From Mycolicibacterium sp. lyk4-40-TYG-92 (GTDB taxonomy: Bacteria > Actinomycetota > Actinomycetes > Mycobacteriales > Mycobacteriaceae), in contig NZ_JARVRX010000010.1 of NCBI RefSeq assembly GCF_030209435.1, forward strand, positions 310,001-374,000: 64,000 bases of DNA, read 5' to 3'. Both the position numbers and the translations under genes were made by a program. Shown here in pieces: positions 1 through 10,543 of this stretch. The notes under the pieces are model-generated. The model was given only the letters and a program-made list of their open reading frames with translations. It ran no database searches and was not told the origin of the DNA. The stretch's first letter is position 1. The number at the start of each line of letters is the position of its first letter.

Positions 1-548
1 TGTTGGTCAACTGGGAGATCCAGACGCAACAGTTCAAACGCGAACTCGTCGAATCCGTGGGTGAGACAGGCCAATCTCTGCTGCGCAATGTCGCACTGGC
101 TCAGCAGCACCAAGCCGGCCTACCGCGCACGCTGGTCCATGGCGATACCCACATCGGCAACACGTACCGGATGCCTGATGGCAGCTATGGATTGCTCGAC
201 TGGCAACTGACGTCGTACGGCTACTGCATGCACGACGTGGCCTACATCGTCATCACCGGTCTGTCCGTGCAGGACCGACGCGAGCACGAAACCGATCTGC
301 TCTCCTACTACCGCCAGCGCCTCAGCCACCACGGCGTCACCGAGGCGCCGACACTGTACGAGCTCACCCAGGAATACCGCCTGGCCGCCGCGTGGTGTTT
401 CTACATCGGCTGGCTCACCACTCCCATCGAGAACTACGGCTGGGAAATCAACGTGGCCAACCAAATCCGGCTGGCTACCGCCTACCGCGACTTGGAGTCC
501 AAGGAAGCCTTCGCGCAACTCGAGGCGACGACGGCGGGGGAGCGATGA
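1..548 (+). CDS. Phosphotransferase (APH/choline-kinase fold), 3' part
   Basis: The gene is cut by the left window edge, so only about 180 C-terminal residues are seen. The Brenner-type catalytic motif HGDTHIGN is followed about 15 residues later by LLDWQ, whose Asp is the metal-binding residue of the aminoglycoside/choline phosphotransferase fold. Mycobacterial members of this family often sit beside SDRs and hydrolases in catabolic clusters and resemble acyl-CoA-dehydrogenase-associated kinases; the substrate is unknown. The stop codon overlaps the start of the NTF2-like gene (ATGATGA), indicating translational coupling. The family call is firm; the specific function is not. Confidence 0.85.
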   Translation, partial: LVNWEIQTQQFKRELVESVGETGQSLLRNVALAQQHQAGLPRTLVHGDTHIGNTYRMPDGSYGLLDWQLTSYGYCMHDVAYIVITGLSVQDRREHETDLLSYYRQRLSHHGVTEAPTLYELTQEYRLAAAWCFYIGWLTTPIENYGWEINVANQIRLATAYRDLESKEAFAQLEATTAGER

Positions 549-979
549 TGACTGGGCATTCGCTACAAACTCTCAGCGATCGGACGGCGATCGCCGAATT
601 GTCCTACCGCTATTCCCTGGCAATCGACACGAAGAACTTCGACGCACTCGATGATGTGTTCACCCCTGACGCGTACGTCGACTACCGGGCCATGGGCGGC
701 ATCGCGGGATACTACCCAGAGGTCAAGCAGTGGCTGCGCGACACCCTGTCCTGGTTCAACGGCATGCTGCACATCACCACCAACCACATCATCACCGTCG
801 AGGACGACGAGGCGACGGGGCGCTCCATCTGCCTGGCCCCGATGGCGCTCAGACTCGAACACCAGAAGGACCGAGTTCAGTTCTACGGACTCTGGTACCA
901 CGACACCTACCGCCGGACGTCGAACGGATGGCGTATCACGACACGACGCGAAGAGAAGGTGCTCGACTACAACACCTGA
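545..979 (+). CDS. SnoaL/NTF2-like protein
   Basis: A 144-residue protein of the usual size for a single cone-shaped SnoaL-like alpha+beta barrel. The N-terminal helix (DRTAIAELSYRYSLAIDTK) followed by DVFTPDAYVDY is typical of mycobacterial SnoaL_4 proteins. These include small ketosteroid-isomerase-like enzymes and dehydratases with a hydrophobic pocket. The start ATG at 545 overlaps the stop of the upstream phosphotransferase, and an ATG at 548 is equally possible. The 3' end overlaps the convergent SDR gene by 13 bp. It probably acts in the same pathway as the kinase and the SDR; the substrate cannot be told from sequence. Confidence 0.8.
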   Translation: MMTGHSLQTLSDRTAIAELSYRYSLAIDTKNFDALDDVFTPDAYVDYRAMGGIAGYYPEVKQWLRDTLSWFNGMLHITTNHIITVEDDEATGRSICLAPMALRLEHQKDRVQFYGLWYHDTYRRTSNGWRITTRREEKVLDYNT

Positions 980-1887
980 GGAGCAGGGACTGACAGATCA
1001 GCGGCGGATTCGACATTCGATTGGTGACGCCTGACCGCGTGACGGTCGTGCCAGCCTGCCGGTGAGGCCAACTCGATTGCTCGTTGAATCGTGTTCGGCC
1101 GGAAGCCGATCCGCTCGATGAGCGGGCGAAAGACGCCGGGAGCCTTCGCGGCGAAGGTCAGCCTTTTGGGGACGATGATCTGTTCCGCGCGGCGTTCGAT
1201 CCCGCTGACGATCCCAGCGACGACGGTTTCGAGCGGGACCATTTTCCACAGCCCTTTATCGTTGCCGCCCCACAGTTCTCGACCTGCCGGGTCGGCGACG
1301 ACGTCGTCCATCAACGGTGTGCGGAAGAACGTTGGGTGGGCGCTGCCGACACCGACGCCGAGATGACGCAGCTCGAGGCGGATGCTGTCGCACATCGCCC
1401 ACGTTCCCGCTTTGCTGGCCGTGTAGGAGGCTTGCAGCGGCGAATGCGCGAACGCAGCCATCGACGAGATCGCGAGTAGGTAGCCGCAGTGTTCCTGCAC
1501 GTGGGGTAGGGCGGCGCGGAACGTGCGCCAAACACCGGTGAGGTTGACGTCGATGACGCGTTCGAACGCTGCCGGATTGAGGGTGGCCATCGGGCCGACG
1601 GTATCGATGCCGGCGTTGGCGATTACGACGTCGACCCCGTCGAAGTGCTTGGCTGCCTGTGCCATTGAATCTTCCAGACCGGCCATGTCGCGTACGTCGG
1701 CGTGAAAGCCCTTGGCGACTGCGTCGTCGCCGAGGCGGGCTGCCTGGGCGGTGGCGGCGGCGAGGTCCAGATCGAACAACGCCAAGTTGGCGCCGCGGCG
1801 GCGCAGAGCCAATGCCAGGGCGGAACCAAGGCCGCCGGTGGCACCGGTGATGACAACAGTGCGTCCGGTCAGGTCATAACGAGTCAT
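967..1887 (-). CDS. Short-chain dehydrogenase/reductase
   Basis: Classical SDR of about 306 residues. The N-terminal Rossmann motif is TGATGGLG, the NAG motif is present (VIANAGI), and the catalytic Ser and YxxxK are in SSMAAFAHSPLQASYTASK. It probably oxidises or reduces a hydroxyl/keto group using NAD(P). The ATG at 1887 is preceded by AAGGA with good spacing, so it is preferred to an in-frame TTG 12 bases upstream. It is followed by about 45 extra C-terminal residues beyond the usual fold. It lies 29 bp downstream of the divergently unrelated but same-strand hydrolase, so both may be one operon. A paralogue with the same MTRY N-terminus is at 15570-16358. Confidence 0.9.
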   Translation of the reverse strand: MTRYDLTGRTVVITGATGGLGSALALALRRRGANLALFDLDLAAATAQAARLGDDAVAKGFHADVRDMAGLEDSMAQAAKHFDGVDVVIANAGIDTVGPMATLNPAAFERVIDVNLTGVWRTFRAALPHVQEHCGYLLAISSMAAFAHSPLQASYTASKAGTWAMCDSIRLELRHLGVGVGSAHPTFFRTPLMDDVVADPAGRELWGGNDKGLWKMVPLETVVAGIVSGIERRAEQIIVPKRLTFAAKAPGVFRPLIERIGFRPNTIQRAIELASPAGWHDRHAVRRHQSNVESAADLSVPAPQVL

Positions 1888-1916
1888 GGTTTCCTTCAAT
1901 CGATTTCAATGCGGGA

Positions 1917-2840
1917 TCAAGGGCCGACAGGGACGTGGCGATGCAGGAAGGCGATCTGGTCGGCGATGACGCGCTCGAACGGTGCGCCGACGTAGATGTC
2001 GAAGTGGCCCTCCGGATAGAGGCGCACCTCGCCCGCAGGCGCGGTGCGGGCGTGGCGCAGCGTGGCTCCGGCCGGAGCCACGCTGTCGGATTCGCACACG
2101 CAGAACAGGATTGGGCACTGCACCCGCCGGGCGTAACGTCCGGGGCGATGGAAGCCGACGTGCAATGCGATACGGGCGGCGACCTCGTTTCGATGCGGCG
2201 CCCCGTCGGGGACCAGCCCGAGGTACCCGGGCACGGCATCCGGTGCGGTCATCAACGCCGCCGATTTGGGCGCGCCGGCGAGCGGCACCATGACGGGTGC
2301 CTTCCCGCGCAGTGCCCCGGCCACATCGGCGATGGCGTAGAAGGCGACCTTCGCCAAGCTCCGCGGAGACGTCGCCCGCGCCGACGCGAGTCCGTCGGTG
2401 AACGGGCACTGTGAGATGACCGCTGCGATGTCGGGCTCTCGAGCCGCCGCGACGATGACGTGGCCGCCGCCGAACGAGGTGCCCCACAGGATGGTTCGTG
2501 TGCCGTCGATGTCGGTGCGGGTGCGCGCGAAGGCGACCGCGGCCGACCAGTCGGCCAATTGCCGGTTGATGTCGAGGAGTTGACGCGGTCGGCCGTCGCT
2601 GGCGCCGAAATGGCGGTAATCGAAAACCAGGCACGCGTACCCGGCGGCGGTGAACCGCTCGGCGTAGGCGTCGAGGCGCATCTCGCGGACGCCGCCCAAG
2701 CCGTGCGCCATGATCACCACCGGGCGGGGTTGCTGAGCTTGGGGCAGATAGAGCCATGCGCGACACATCGCGTCGCCGGAAGCGAATTCGACATCGAGGC
2801 GGGCGCCTGTTGTGTCGTTCGACGACTGAAATTCAGGCAA
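1917..2840 (-). CDS. Alpha/beta hydrolase
   Basis: 307 residues with the alpha/beta-hydrolase fold. The sequence shows the oxyanion motif AHGLGG, the nucleophile elbow GTSFGG, an acidic residue in CESDSVAP and the catalytic His in PEGHFDIY, in the right order for a Ser-Asp-His triad. It resembles DLH/peptidase-S15-like mycobacterial hydrolases. The proposed start is TTG at 2840, supported by GGAGG nine bases upstream; the next ATG would remove the first 24 residues. It is read on the minus strand toward the SDR and divergently from the PucR regulator, which may control it. The substrate is unknown. Confidence 0.85.
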   Translation of the reverse strand: MPEFQSSNDTTGARLDVEFASGDAMCRAWLYLPQAQQPRPVVIMAHGLGGVREMRLDAYAERFTAAGYACLVFDYRHFGASDGRPRQLLDINRQLADWSAAVAFARTRTDIDGTRTILWGTSFGGGHVIVAAAREPDIAAVISQCPFTDGLASARATSPRSLAKVAFYAIADVAGALRGKAPVMVPLAGAPKSAALMTAPDAVPGYLGLVPDGAPHRNEVAARIALHVGFHRPGRYARRVQCPILFCVCESDSVAPAGATLRHARTAPAGEVRLYPEGHFDIYVGAPFERVIADQIAFLHRHVPVGP

Positions 2841-2977
2841 CGCCTGTACCTCCGAACAAAGCAGTGATCTGCGCCGTAACCGGCGCTACGAGTGATGCTC
2901 CTCTCGGGCGGCGCGCATGCCAATAGGCAAATGCCTACAGTTGACGCAAGTAAATGTGCATCTGCACTGATTGGGCT

Positions 2978-2983
2978 TATGCT
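2978..2983 (+). promoter_or_regulatory. Candidate -10 element for leaderless transcript
   Basis: TATGCT fits the mycobacterial TANNNT -10 consensus and lies so that transcription would start on or next to the ATG at 2990. This supports a leaderless mRNA for the PucR gene, which has no evident ribosome binding site. No clear -35 is seen at 17 bp. Confidence 0.4.
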
Positions 2984-2989
2984 GGCTCT

Positions 2990-4213
2990 ATGGTGTGGCT
3001 GCAGCCGTCCCCGCGTATTGCGGAGTTGATGCAGGCTGGCGCGCGGCAGATTCTGGAGCCCTCGGCTGACGTCCTCGATGAGTTCCTCGAGGAGATCGAT
3101 GCGGCCACGCTCGCCGACCACGATCCCGCCCTGGCAGAAGATCCCACGCTGACGGCCGCGATGCGCCGCAGCAACCGCTCGAACTACCTGTTTTGGGCCG
3201 AATCCGTCCAACGGAATCCGGCCGCCGCGGTCCCGGCTAACCCGGGCGCCGAGCCCAAGATCATCGCTCGGGACCTCATTCGTCGCGGGCTGGATGACAC
3301 CGTCCTGCAGGCTTGGCGCGCCGGCCAGAACACGGCATGGCGGCGCTGGATGAGCATCGCTTTCGGATTGACTGACGACGCTCGCGAACTTGCCGAACTT
3401 CTGGACTACAGTGCCCGGTCGATCTTCGAATTCGTCGATGCGACAACGGCACTGGTGTCAGCTCAGATGCGCGAGGAACGAAAACGACTCACGAGTGGTA
3501 GCCAGGCCGAACGACTGGAGACCGTGACCCTCATTCTCGAAGGTGCACCGATCCGCCTCGAGATGGCCGAGTCGCGGCTGAACTACAGCTTGAGACAGAC
3601 ACATCTGGCCGCCATCGTGTGGAGCGACCAACCCGAACCGGTCGCCGAAGTGCTCGACGAAGCGGTCGAGGCACTCGCCGCCGCCGTCGGTGTGCGTCGG
3701 CCGCTGACGATCGTTCCCGCTGTCAACGCGCTGTGGGTATGGCTCTCCAACGCGGAAGCATCCGACCTCTCACCCGTTGACGCCGTCCTGGGTCGCCACC
3801 CAGATGTGTTCGCGGCCATCGGATCTCCCGCGGCTGGCGTGGAAGGGTTTCGCCGCAGTCACCTCGAGGCGCTGGCCACCCAGAGGCTACTGATGCGCGG
3901 GCAGCGTGCGCGGCTGGCGCGCTGGGAGTCGGTCGAGCTCGTGGCATTGATGAGTCACGACGAGCCCCGGGCTCGGGAATTCGTCGCGCACACCCTTGGC
4001 GCGTTCGCGGACTCCGACCCTGAGCTGTGCGAAACCGTCCGCATCTATCTGCGTGAGCAGTCCAACGCGCCACGAACCGCAACCCGCATGTTCACCCACC
4101 GCAATACCATCTTGTCCCGAGTGGCACGCGCCGAACGACTATTGCCGAAACCGTTGATTCACAACAGCATTGAGGTCGCCATCGCACTCGAACTGGCGCG
4201 CTGGATTGGCTGA
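2990..4213 (+). CDS. PucR/CdaR-family transcriptional regulator
   Basis: About 407 residues. The C-terminus carries the PucR-type helix-turn-helix (EQSNAPRTATRMFTHRNTILSRVARAERLL), and the middle resembles the GGDEF-like degenerate domain of CdaR/PucR regulators. Mycobacterial relatives regulate neighbouring catabolic genes in response to a metabolite. It is divergent from the hydrolase-SDR pair, which is its most likely target. The start at 2990 is chosen because a -10 hexamer just upstream suggests a leaderless transcript; an in-frame ATG at 2954 is the alternative. No transmembrane or signal segment is seen. Confidence 0.85.
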   Translation: MVWLQPSPRIAELMQAGARQILEPSADVLDEFLEEIDAATLADHDPALAEDPTLTAAMRRSNRSNYLFWAESVQRNPAAAVPANPGAEPKIIARDLIRRGLDDTVLQAWRAGQNTAWRRWMSIAFGLTDDARELAELLDYSARSIFEFVDATTALVSAQMREERKRLTSGSQAERLETVTLILEGAPIRLEMAESRLNYSLRQTHLAAIVWSDQPEPVAEVLDEAVEALAAAVGVRRPLTIVPAVNALWVWLSNAEASDLSPVDAVLGRHPDVFAAIGSPAAGVEGFRRSHLEALATQRLLMRGQRARLARWESVELVALMSHDEPRAREFVAHTLGAFADSDPELCETVRIYLREQSNAPRTATRMFTHRNTILSRVARAERLLPKPLIHNSIEVAIALELARWIG

Positions 4214-4442
4214 GGGAGGACCAGTCGATCTGGATCCGTGGGCGACGGAGGGGGTAGAACGGCTAAACTCATCGTGTGCACCGCGGCTTCAACTGCTCTA
4301 GTCAGCGAACTTCCCGGCCCGAGCGCGTCCCCGAGCAGCCGATGATGGCCAGGATGCGCAGCGACTCGATTGAGATTCCTGATGTGTACGTGGTCATGCA
4401 AAATCGTACTGCCACTTGGCGTCTCGAAACGGTTATCGACCG

Positions 4443-5504
4443 ATGAGGGACGCATCGGAATACGACGTCATCGTTGTGGGTGCGGGAATCGCGGGATTGA
4501 CGGCCGCCGACGGGCTCAGTCGGGCGGGCAAGCGAGTCGCGGTGCTCGAAGCGCGCGACGAGGCGGGAGGACGCATCCGTTCGGTCTCACTCGCAGGTGG
4601 GGGACATATTGAACTCGGCGCAAACTGGTGGTGGTCAAACGAGCCGCTCATTCGAGCGCTCGTCAGCCGGCTAGGTATCGAAAGTTACCCAGAAACGTTG
4701 AGCGATGGCGGGTGGCGCTTGCCGGGCTATGCCATCGATACGCCCGCGCACCGATTCGTAAACGGTGCACAGGAATTGGCTCGCCGACTCGCAGAACAGC
4801 TTCCCGACGGCGTGCTGCGGCTGGCAGCACTAGTCCACGAGGTGGACGTCAATGACGGCCACGTCGCTATCGGTACGAGTCGTGGGTCGTTTACGGCTGA
4901 GCATGTAGTGATCGCCCTTCCGCCCGCACTGGCCGTCAGCCAGATCATGTTTCGGCCGAGCTTGCCTCCTCAGTTTCGCGCGCTCGCTGAACGCACCCCG
5001 GTGTTTCTGGGCCACGTCGTCAAAGTCGTCGCGATCTACGATGAGCCAGTCTGGGACGAGAAGCAGATTGTTAGTACAGACATCGCATCTCGCGGCCCTT
5101 TCTTCGAGCTCCACAATCACAGCGGTCCGAACAGACAACCACCGGCATTGTTCGGATTCGCTCCCGCAACACGATTCGTCGACTCAACGCCGACTGCCGC
5201 TGGCGACGCGTTCATCGACCAGCTCACTCAGCTGTTTGGTCCTGACGCCGGGCAGCCTCGGACTGTGCACGTGCTTGATTGGAGTCGTGAACGCTACACG
5301 TCACCGCCGCAGCCTTGCGCAGAAGCGACAGTGGCCAACCACGGGGCGAACGAGTTCCAGTCGCCGATCATGAGGCGAATCCACTGGGCGTCCACCGAAA
5401 CAGCGACGGCGCACGCAGGTCACAGCGACGGCGCGATCCAGGCGGGGGAGCAGGTCGCGAAGCGGCTGACCGGCGAGCACAACGCACAGCTGACCCGCGC
5501 CTGA
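4443..5504 (+). CDS. Flavin monoamine oxidase-family FAD oxidoreductase
   Basis: About 353 residues. The N-terminal dinucleotide-binding motif VIVVGAGIAGLTAADGLSRAGK is followed by VLEARDEAGGRIRS, the hallmark of the amine oxidase/phytoene desaturase superfamily. It presumably oxidises a C-N or C-C bond using FAD. It is shorter than typical 430-450-residue monoamine oxidases. The C-terminal FAD-contact motif is recognisable only in altered form (RIHWASTETA, usually IxWAGTE), which fits a functional but divergent enzyme. The ATG at 4443 gives an N-terminus right before the Rossmann strand; a TTG at 4416 is less likely. It is followed by decayed genes, so it sits at the edge of a degraded segment. 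Confidence 0.85.
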   Translation: MRDASEYDVIVVGAGIAGLTAADGLSRAGKRVAVLEARDEAGGRIRSVSLAGGGHIELGANWWWSNEPLIRALVSRLGIESYPETLSDGGWRLPGYAIDTPAHRFVNGAQELARRLAEQLPDGVLRLAALVHEVDVNDGHVAIGTSRGSFTAEHVVIALPPALAVSQIMFRPSLPPQFRALAERTPVFLGHVVKVVAIYDEPVWDEKQIVSTDIASRGPFFELHNHSGPNRQPPALFGFAPATRFVDSTPTAAGDAFIDQLTQLFGPDAGQPRTVHVLDWSRERYTSPPQPCAEATVANHGANEFQSPIMRRIHWASTETATAHAGHSDGAIQAGEQVAKRLTGEHNAQLTRA

Positions 5505-5570
5505 GCAGACGCCGAAGATGGCTGTGCTCACTGGGCGCAATCGGGAACATGAGCGCAGGCGAGAGGTAGG

Positions 5571-5712
5571 TCAGGTCATCCCGCCGTGGGCACCGCCGTT
5601 GACGGGGATGAGTTGCGCCGTAACGTAATTAGATATGGGCGAGCACAGACAGACGATGGTATCGGCTGCATCGCCGATGGTGACGGTACGATCCAGCAGC
5701 ATCATCACGGCG
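5571..5712 (-). pseudogene. C-terminal remnant of a short-chain dehydrogenase
   Basis: Only the last roughly 45 codons of an SDR are left. The peptide DAADTIVCLCSPISNYVTAQ, continuing into IPVNGG, matches the end of the fold (usual pattern AxxVxFLxSxxxxYVTGQxxxVDGG). No Rossmann, NAG or YxxxK segment can be found upstream in any frame, so the gene is truncated. It abuts a lipase fragment of the same orientation and appears to be debris from a deletion. Confidence 0.6.
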
Positions 5713-5798
5713 CGGTCCAAGGTTGGTTCGCACAGGTGGCGGGAACGTCGGAGGCGGGCGCTGCTGAAGGACCACAAGCGCTCGGAGAACGCCGGCCT

Positions 5799-6109
5799 TC
5801 ACGACGCTGCCGGCGATTGGGGCGTGCCATTACGGGTTCCGCTCTTTGCCCCGTTGCAGTGCAACAAGATTGACTGCCCCTGGCTGAACATCCGCGACGG
5901 TGCGCACTGCTCACCCATTCCATAGGGCGCCGTCGCGTAGGCCAGCAGCGGGCGTGGACCGTTGCCTGGCCAGGGTTATCCGGTTCGATATAGGTTCCAG
6001 TCACTGCGACCGGACGGCCCTGGGCATCAGTGCTGCGGTACATGATCCGAGTGCCGGTTCCCACGAAGCGCCCGAGCTGCCCTGATGTTGGAGCGGAGGG
6101 ACTATTCAA
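5799..6109 (-). pseudogene. Frameshifted N-terminal remnant of a secretory lipase
   Basis: The first frame encodes GTRIMYRSTDAQGRPVAVTG followed by TYIEPD, the conserved N-terminus of mycobacterial secretory (LIP-type) lipases. Near 5983 the frame shifts by one base; the next frame continues with GPRPLLAYATAPYGMGEQCAPSR before ending at a stop near 5799. QCAPS is a family landmark. The Ser-Asp-His catalytic region is absent. The gene is therefore both frameshifted and truncated. It is unlikely to make a working enzyme. Confidence 0.65.
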
Positions 6110-6211
6110 AATCGACGCAAAGCCGTGCCTAGGCCGGATCGCTACGAAGGGATCCGGGGCAACGGCGTCGGCGAACGTGGTGTGCGCGAATGGGGCAGTC
6201 CTTCTCGGGTG

Positions 6212-8782
<2,571 letters not shown>

Positions 8783-8892
8783 CTGCTCCTTGTCGTCGCG
8801 AGATCGGGGTGGTTGTCGGGTTACCGGGCGGTCCGTGAGCGCCGCTCGGGGAGCAGGTAGGTTTATGCGCGCTCGGCGCGCAGGGTGCGTGG

Positions 8893-9762
8893 TTAGGCGG
8901 GTGGGCCGCCGGGACTCTGGTTGGGAATATCGGTGATCGGCAAGTTGGGCGCCGGTCGCGGTGAAGGTGTAGCGGGAAGCACTGGTATCCGGTCGGCCGG
9001 GATGTCGGTGAGCGCATTTGCAGCTGGGCCGTTTTCGCGGCCCCCGTAGCTGGTTCCGGCTTCGCGGTAGCCGAGCAGATGACTGACGGTGACCATGTGG
9101 TAGTCGTTGGCGATCAGGACCGGCAGGAACTGGTACACCAGGTCGACGGTGCTGGAGTAGGTGTCGTGGAGGAGCACCACTGATCCGGGTTTGATCTGGG
9201 TTTTGAGCATGTAGGTGCTGGCGGAGAGGTTGGCATCGTTGATCCAGTCGAAAGGTATTACATCCCAGAGGATTTCGGACAGCCCCTGTCGACGGGCTTC
9301 GGCGCGCACCGCGGGTGTGGACAGCCCGCCCGCAGGTCGATAGAGGGTGGGTGCGCGGCCAGTGGCTGCCGCGATGGCGGCGGTTGCTTTGTGGAGTTGG
9401 TCGGGGATGTCGTCGACCGGAATGGTCGACATATTCGGGTGCTCCCAGGTGTGGCTGCCGATCTCCATCCCGGCATTGCTGATGCGGCGGGCGGAGTCTT
9501 GGTTGCCAGTGACCTTGTTGCCAATGAGGAAGAAGGTGGCTTTGGCGCCACGGCCACTGAGCACCCGTAGCAGACGGTCGGTGAACGGTGTAGGGCCATC
9601 ATCGAACGTCAGCGCCACGCATTTGTGCATCGAGCAGTCGACGTGATCCGCGTCCAGGTCGCGTTGACGGCGCGCCGCCGCGACTACCAGCACCGTGACC
9701 GTGCTCAGAACCACGACCAGCACACCGAGTTGCCACATCCAACGCGAACGCAAGCGCCCCAC
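8893..9762 (-). CDS. Membrane-anchored polysaccharide deacetylase (NodB)
   Basis: 289 residues with an N-terminal anchor (about residues 10-30) and a carbohydrate-esterase-4 NodB domain. Motif 1 is TFDDGP (D54, D55) and motif 2 is SHTWEHP (H104, H108), giving the metal-binding Asp-His-His set. The later YRPAGG replaces the commoner RxPY motif, and LLHD near the end supplies the catalytic His. The last 50 residues are Pro-rich and probably lie in the wall. It is expected to deacetylate peptidoglycan or another envelope glycan outside the membrane. It precedes the Cu ATPase on the same strand, and a CTAC/GTAG dyad lies just upstream of its start. Confidence 0.9.
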   Translation of the reverse strand: MGRLRSRWMWQLGVLVVVLSTVTVLVVAAARRQRDLDADHVDCSMHKCVALTFDDGPTPFTDRLLRVLSGRGAKATFFLIGNKVTGNQDSARRISNAGMEIGSHTWEHPNMSTIPVDDIPDQLHKATAAIAAATGRAPTLYRPAGGLSTPAVRAEARRQGLSEILWDVIPFDWINDANLSASTYMLKTQIKPGSVVLLHDTYSSTVDLVYQFLPVLIANDYHMVTVSHLLGYREAGTSYGGRENGPAANALTDIPADRIPVLPATPSPRPAPNLPITDIPNQSPGGPPA

Positions 9763-9806
9763 GTGTTCTCCTGCCTGAACTGCCCGACGTCAAGTGCGCA
9801 CATTGT

Positions 9807-9820
9807 CTACGTATCTGTAG
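9807..9820. promoter_or_regulatory. Candidate BlaI-type operator
   Basis: CTAC-GTATCT-GTAG is an inverted repeat 45-58 bp upstream of the deacetylase start. It resembles the TACA/TGTA dyads bound by MecI/BlaI repressors, and a BlaI gene lies 3 kb away. The spacer differs from that of the dyad at 10263. Confidence 0.4.
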
Positions 9821-9957
9821 CGTACTGACATCAGCCGTAGTTTTGTTGGTCTGATCCTGACGGACCTGTTGTCGTGCCGTGATGGTGATGGCTCACCTCG
9901 ACGTGCCTGCGAGTTGTGCACGGTCTGGCCGCCGGAGTCGGTGGCTGATACCGCCCG

Positions 9958-10215
9958 TCAAGGCGACGGTGTGCTGACCCAGCCGATGAGGATGAATCCG
10001 GCCAGGATCAACACGGCGGCCATCGGATAGCCCATGAGCAGATCCTGGTACCCGACGAGGGCGAAGCGGCCCAGGTGCGTCACCATGTGCACCAGCGCCA
10101 TCACGGCGCCCACGCCGACCAGTAGCCAGCCTGCCGCCCGGCGGCGCCGTTCACGCCGGAAGCCGGGTGTGTAGATCGACAGTCGTGGTGCGCGGCCGCG
10201 CCGGATCGGACTCAT
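9958..10215 (-). CDS. Small two-TM membrane protein
   Basis: 85 residues, basic N-terminus (RRERRRRAAGW) followed by two hydrophobic helices (about residues 28-50 and 59-80). I do not recognise a functional family; similar short membrane proteins are commonly annotated next to mycobacterial BlaI and NlpC/P60 genes. The inside-positive rule puts the N-terminus in the cytoplasm. Two candidate BlaI dyads lie 23-58 bp upstream of its start, which makes it a likely member of the BlaI regulon. Confidence 0.65.
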   Translation of the reverse strand: MSPIRRGRAPRLSIYTPGFRRERRRRAAGWLLVGVGAVMALVHMVTHLGRFALVGYQDLLMGYPMAAVLILAGFILIGWVSTPSP

Positions 10216-10237
10216 CGGCAGTTCTCCCTTCCGTAGG

Positions 10238-10273
10238 ACATATGTAGTGATCTAGTACTGCTCTACATAGTAG
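10238..10273. promoter_or_regulatory. Candidate double BlaI operator
   Basis: ACATATGT (10238-10245) and CTAC-ATA-GTAG (10263-10273) are two inverted repeats of the TACA/TGTA type within 36 bp, with a further CTAGTACT half-palindrome between. They sit in the divergent intergenic region serving the small membrane protein and the NlpC/P60 gene. Confidence 0.45.
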
Positions 10274-10463
10274 ACATCACCTCCGCGTTCGAGCACGGCT
10301 AAGCCTGGTGGTGTACGCGTCCGCGCGAAGGCGTGGAAATACGAATTCGGGCCCGCGCCACGAATTACGTGGCTGAAATTGTGGCCAAAGTTACCTATGT
10401 GGCTTGTGTCATGTAACGTGAGTCTCGTTTCTACGGTTTAACTACGTACGTGAAGGCGGCGTA

Positions 10464-10536
10464 GATCGGCATTACCGGTGCCTGCCGGCTTGCGGTGGCT
10501 GGCGGCGCAGCCTGCCGATCCCCTGGCGTGAGGAGG
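10464..10536 (+). promoter_or_regulatory. Structured 5' leader of the NlpC/P60 gene
   Basis: GATCGGCA (10464-10471) pairs perfectly with TGCCGATC (10513-10520), and CCGG/CCGG (about 10474-10488) can pair inside. The ribosome binding site AGGAGG (10531-10536) lies ten bases after the outer stem. NlpC/P60 genes in actinobacteria are often controlled by c-di-AMP (ydaO) riboswitches, but I do not see that consensus here, so this is only a candidate regulatory leader. Confidence 0.35.
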
Positions 10537-10543
10537 CGTGGAC

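Noticed and set aside
10380..10543. c-di-AMP (ydaO) riboswitch before the NlpC/P60 gene
   Set aside because: The leader is structured but the conserved ydaO sequence blocks are not recognisable by eye.
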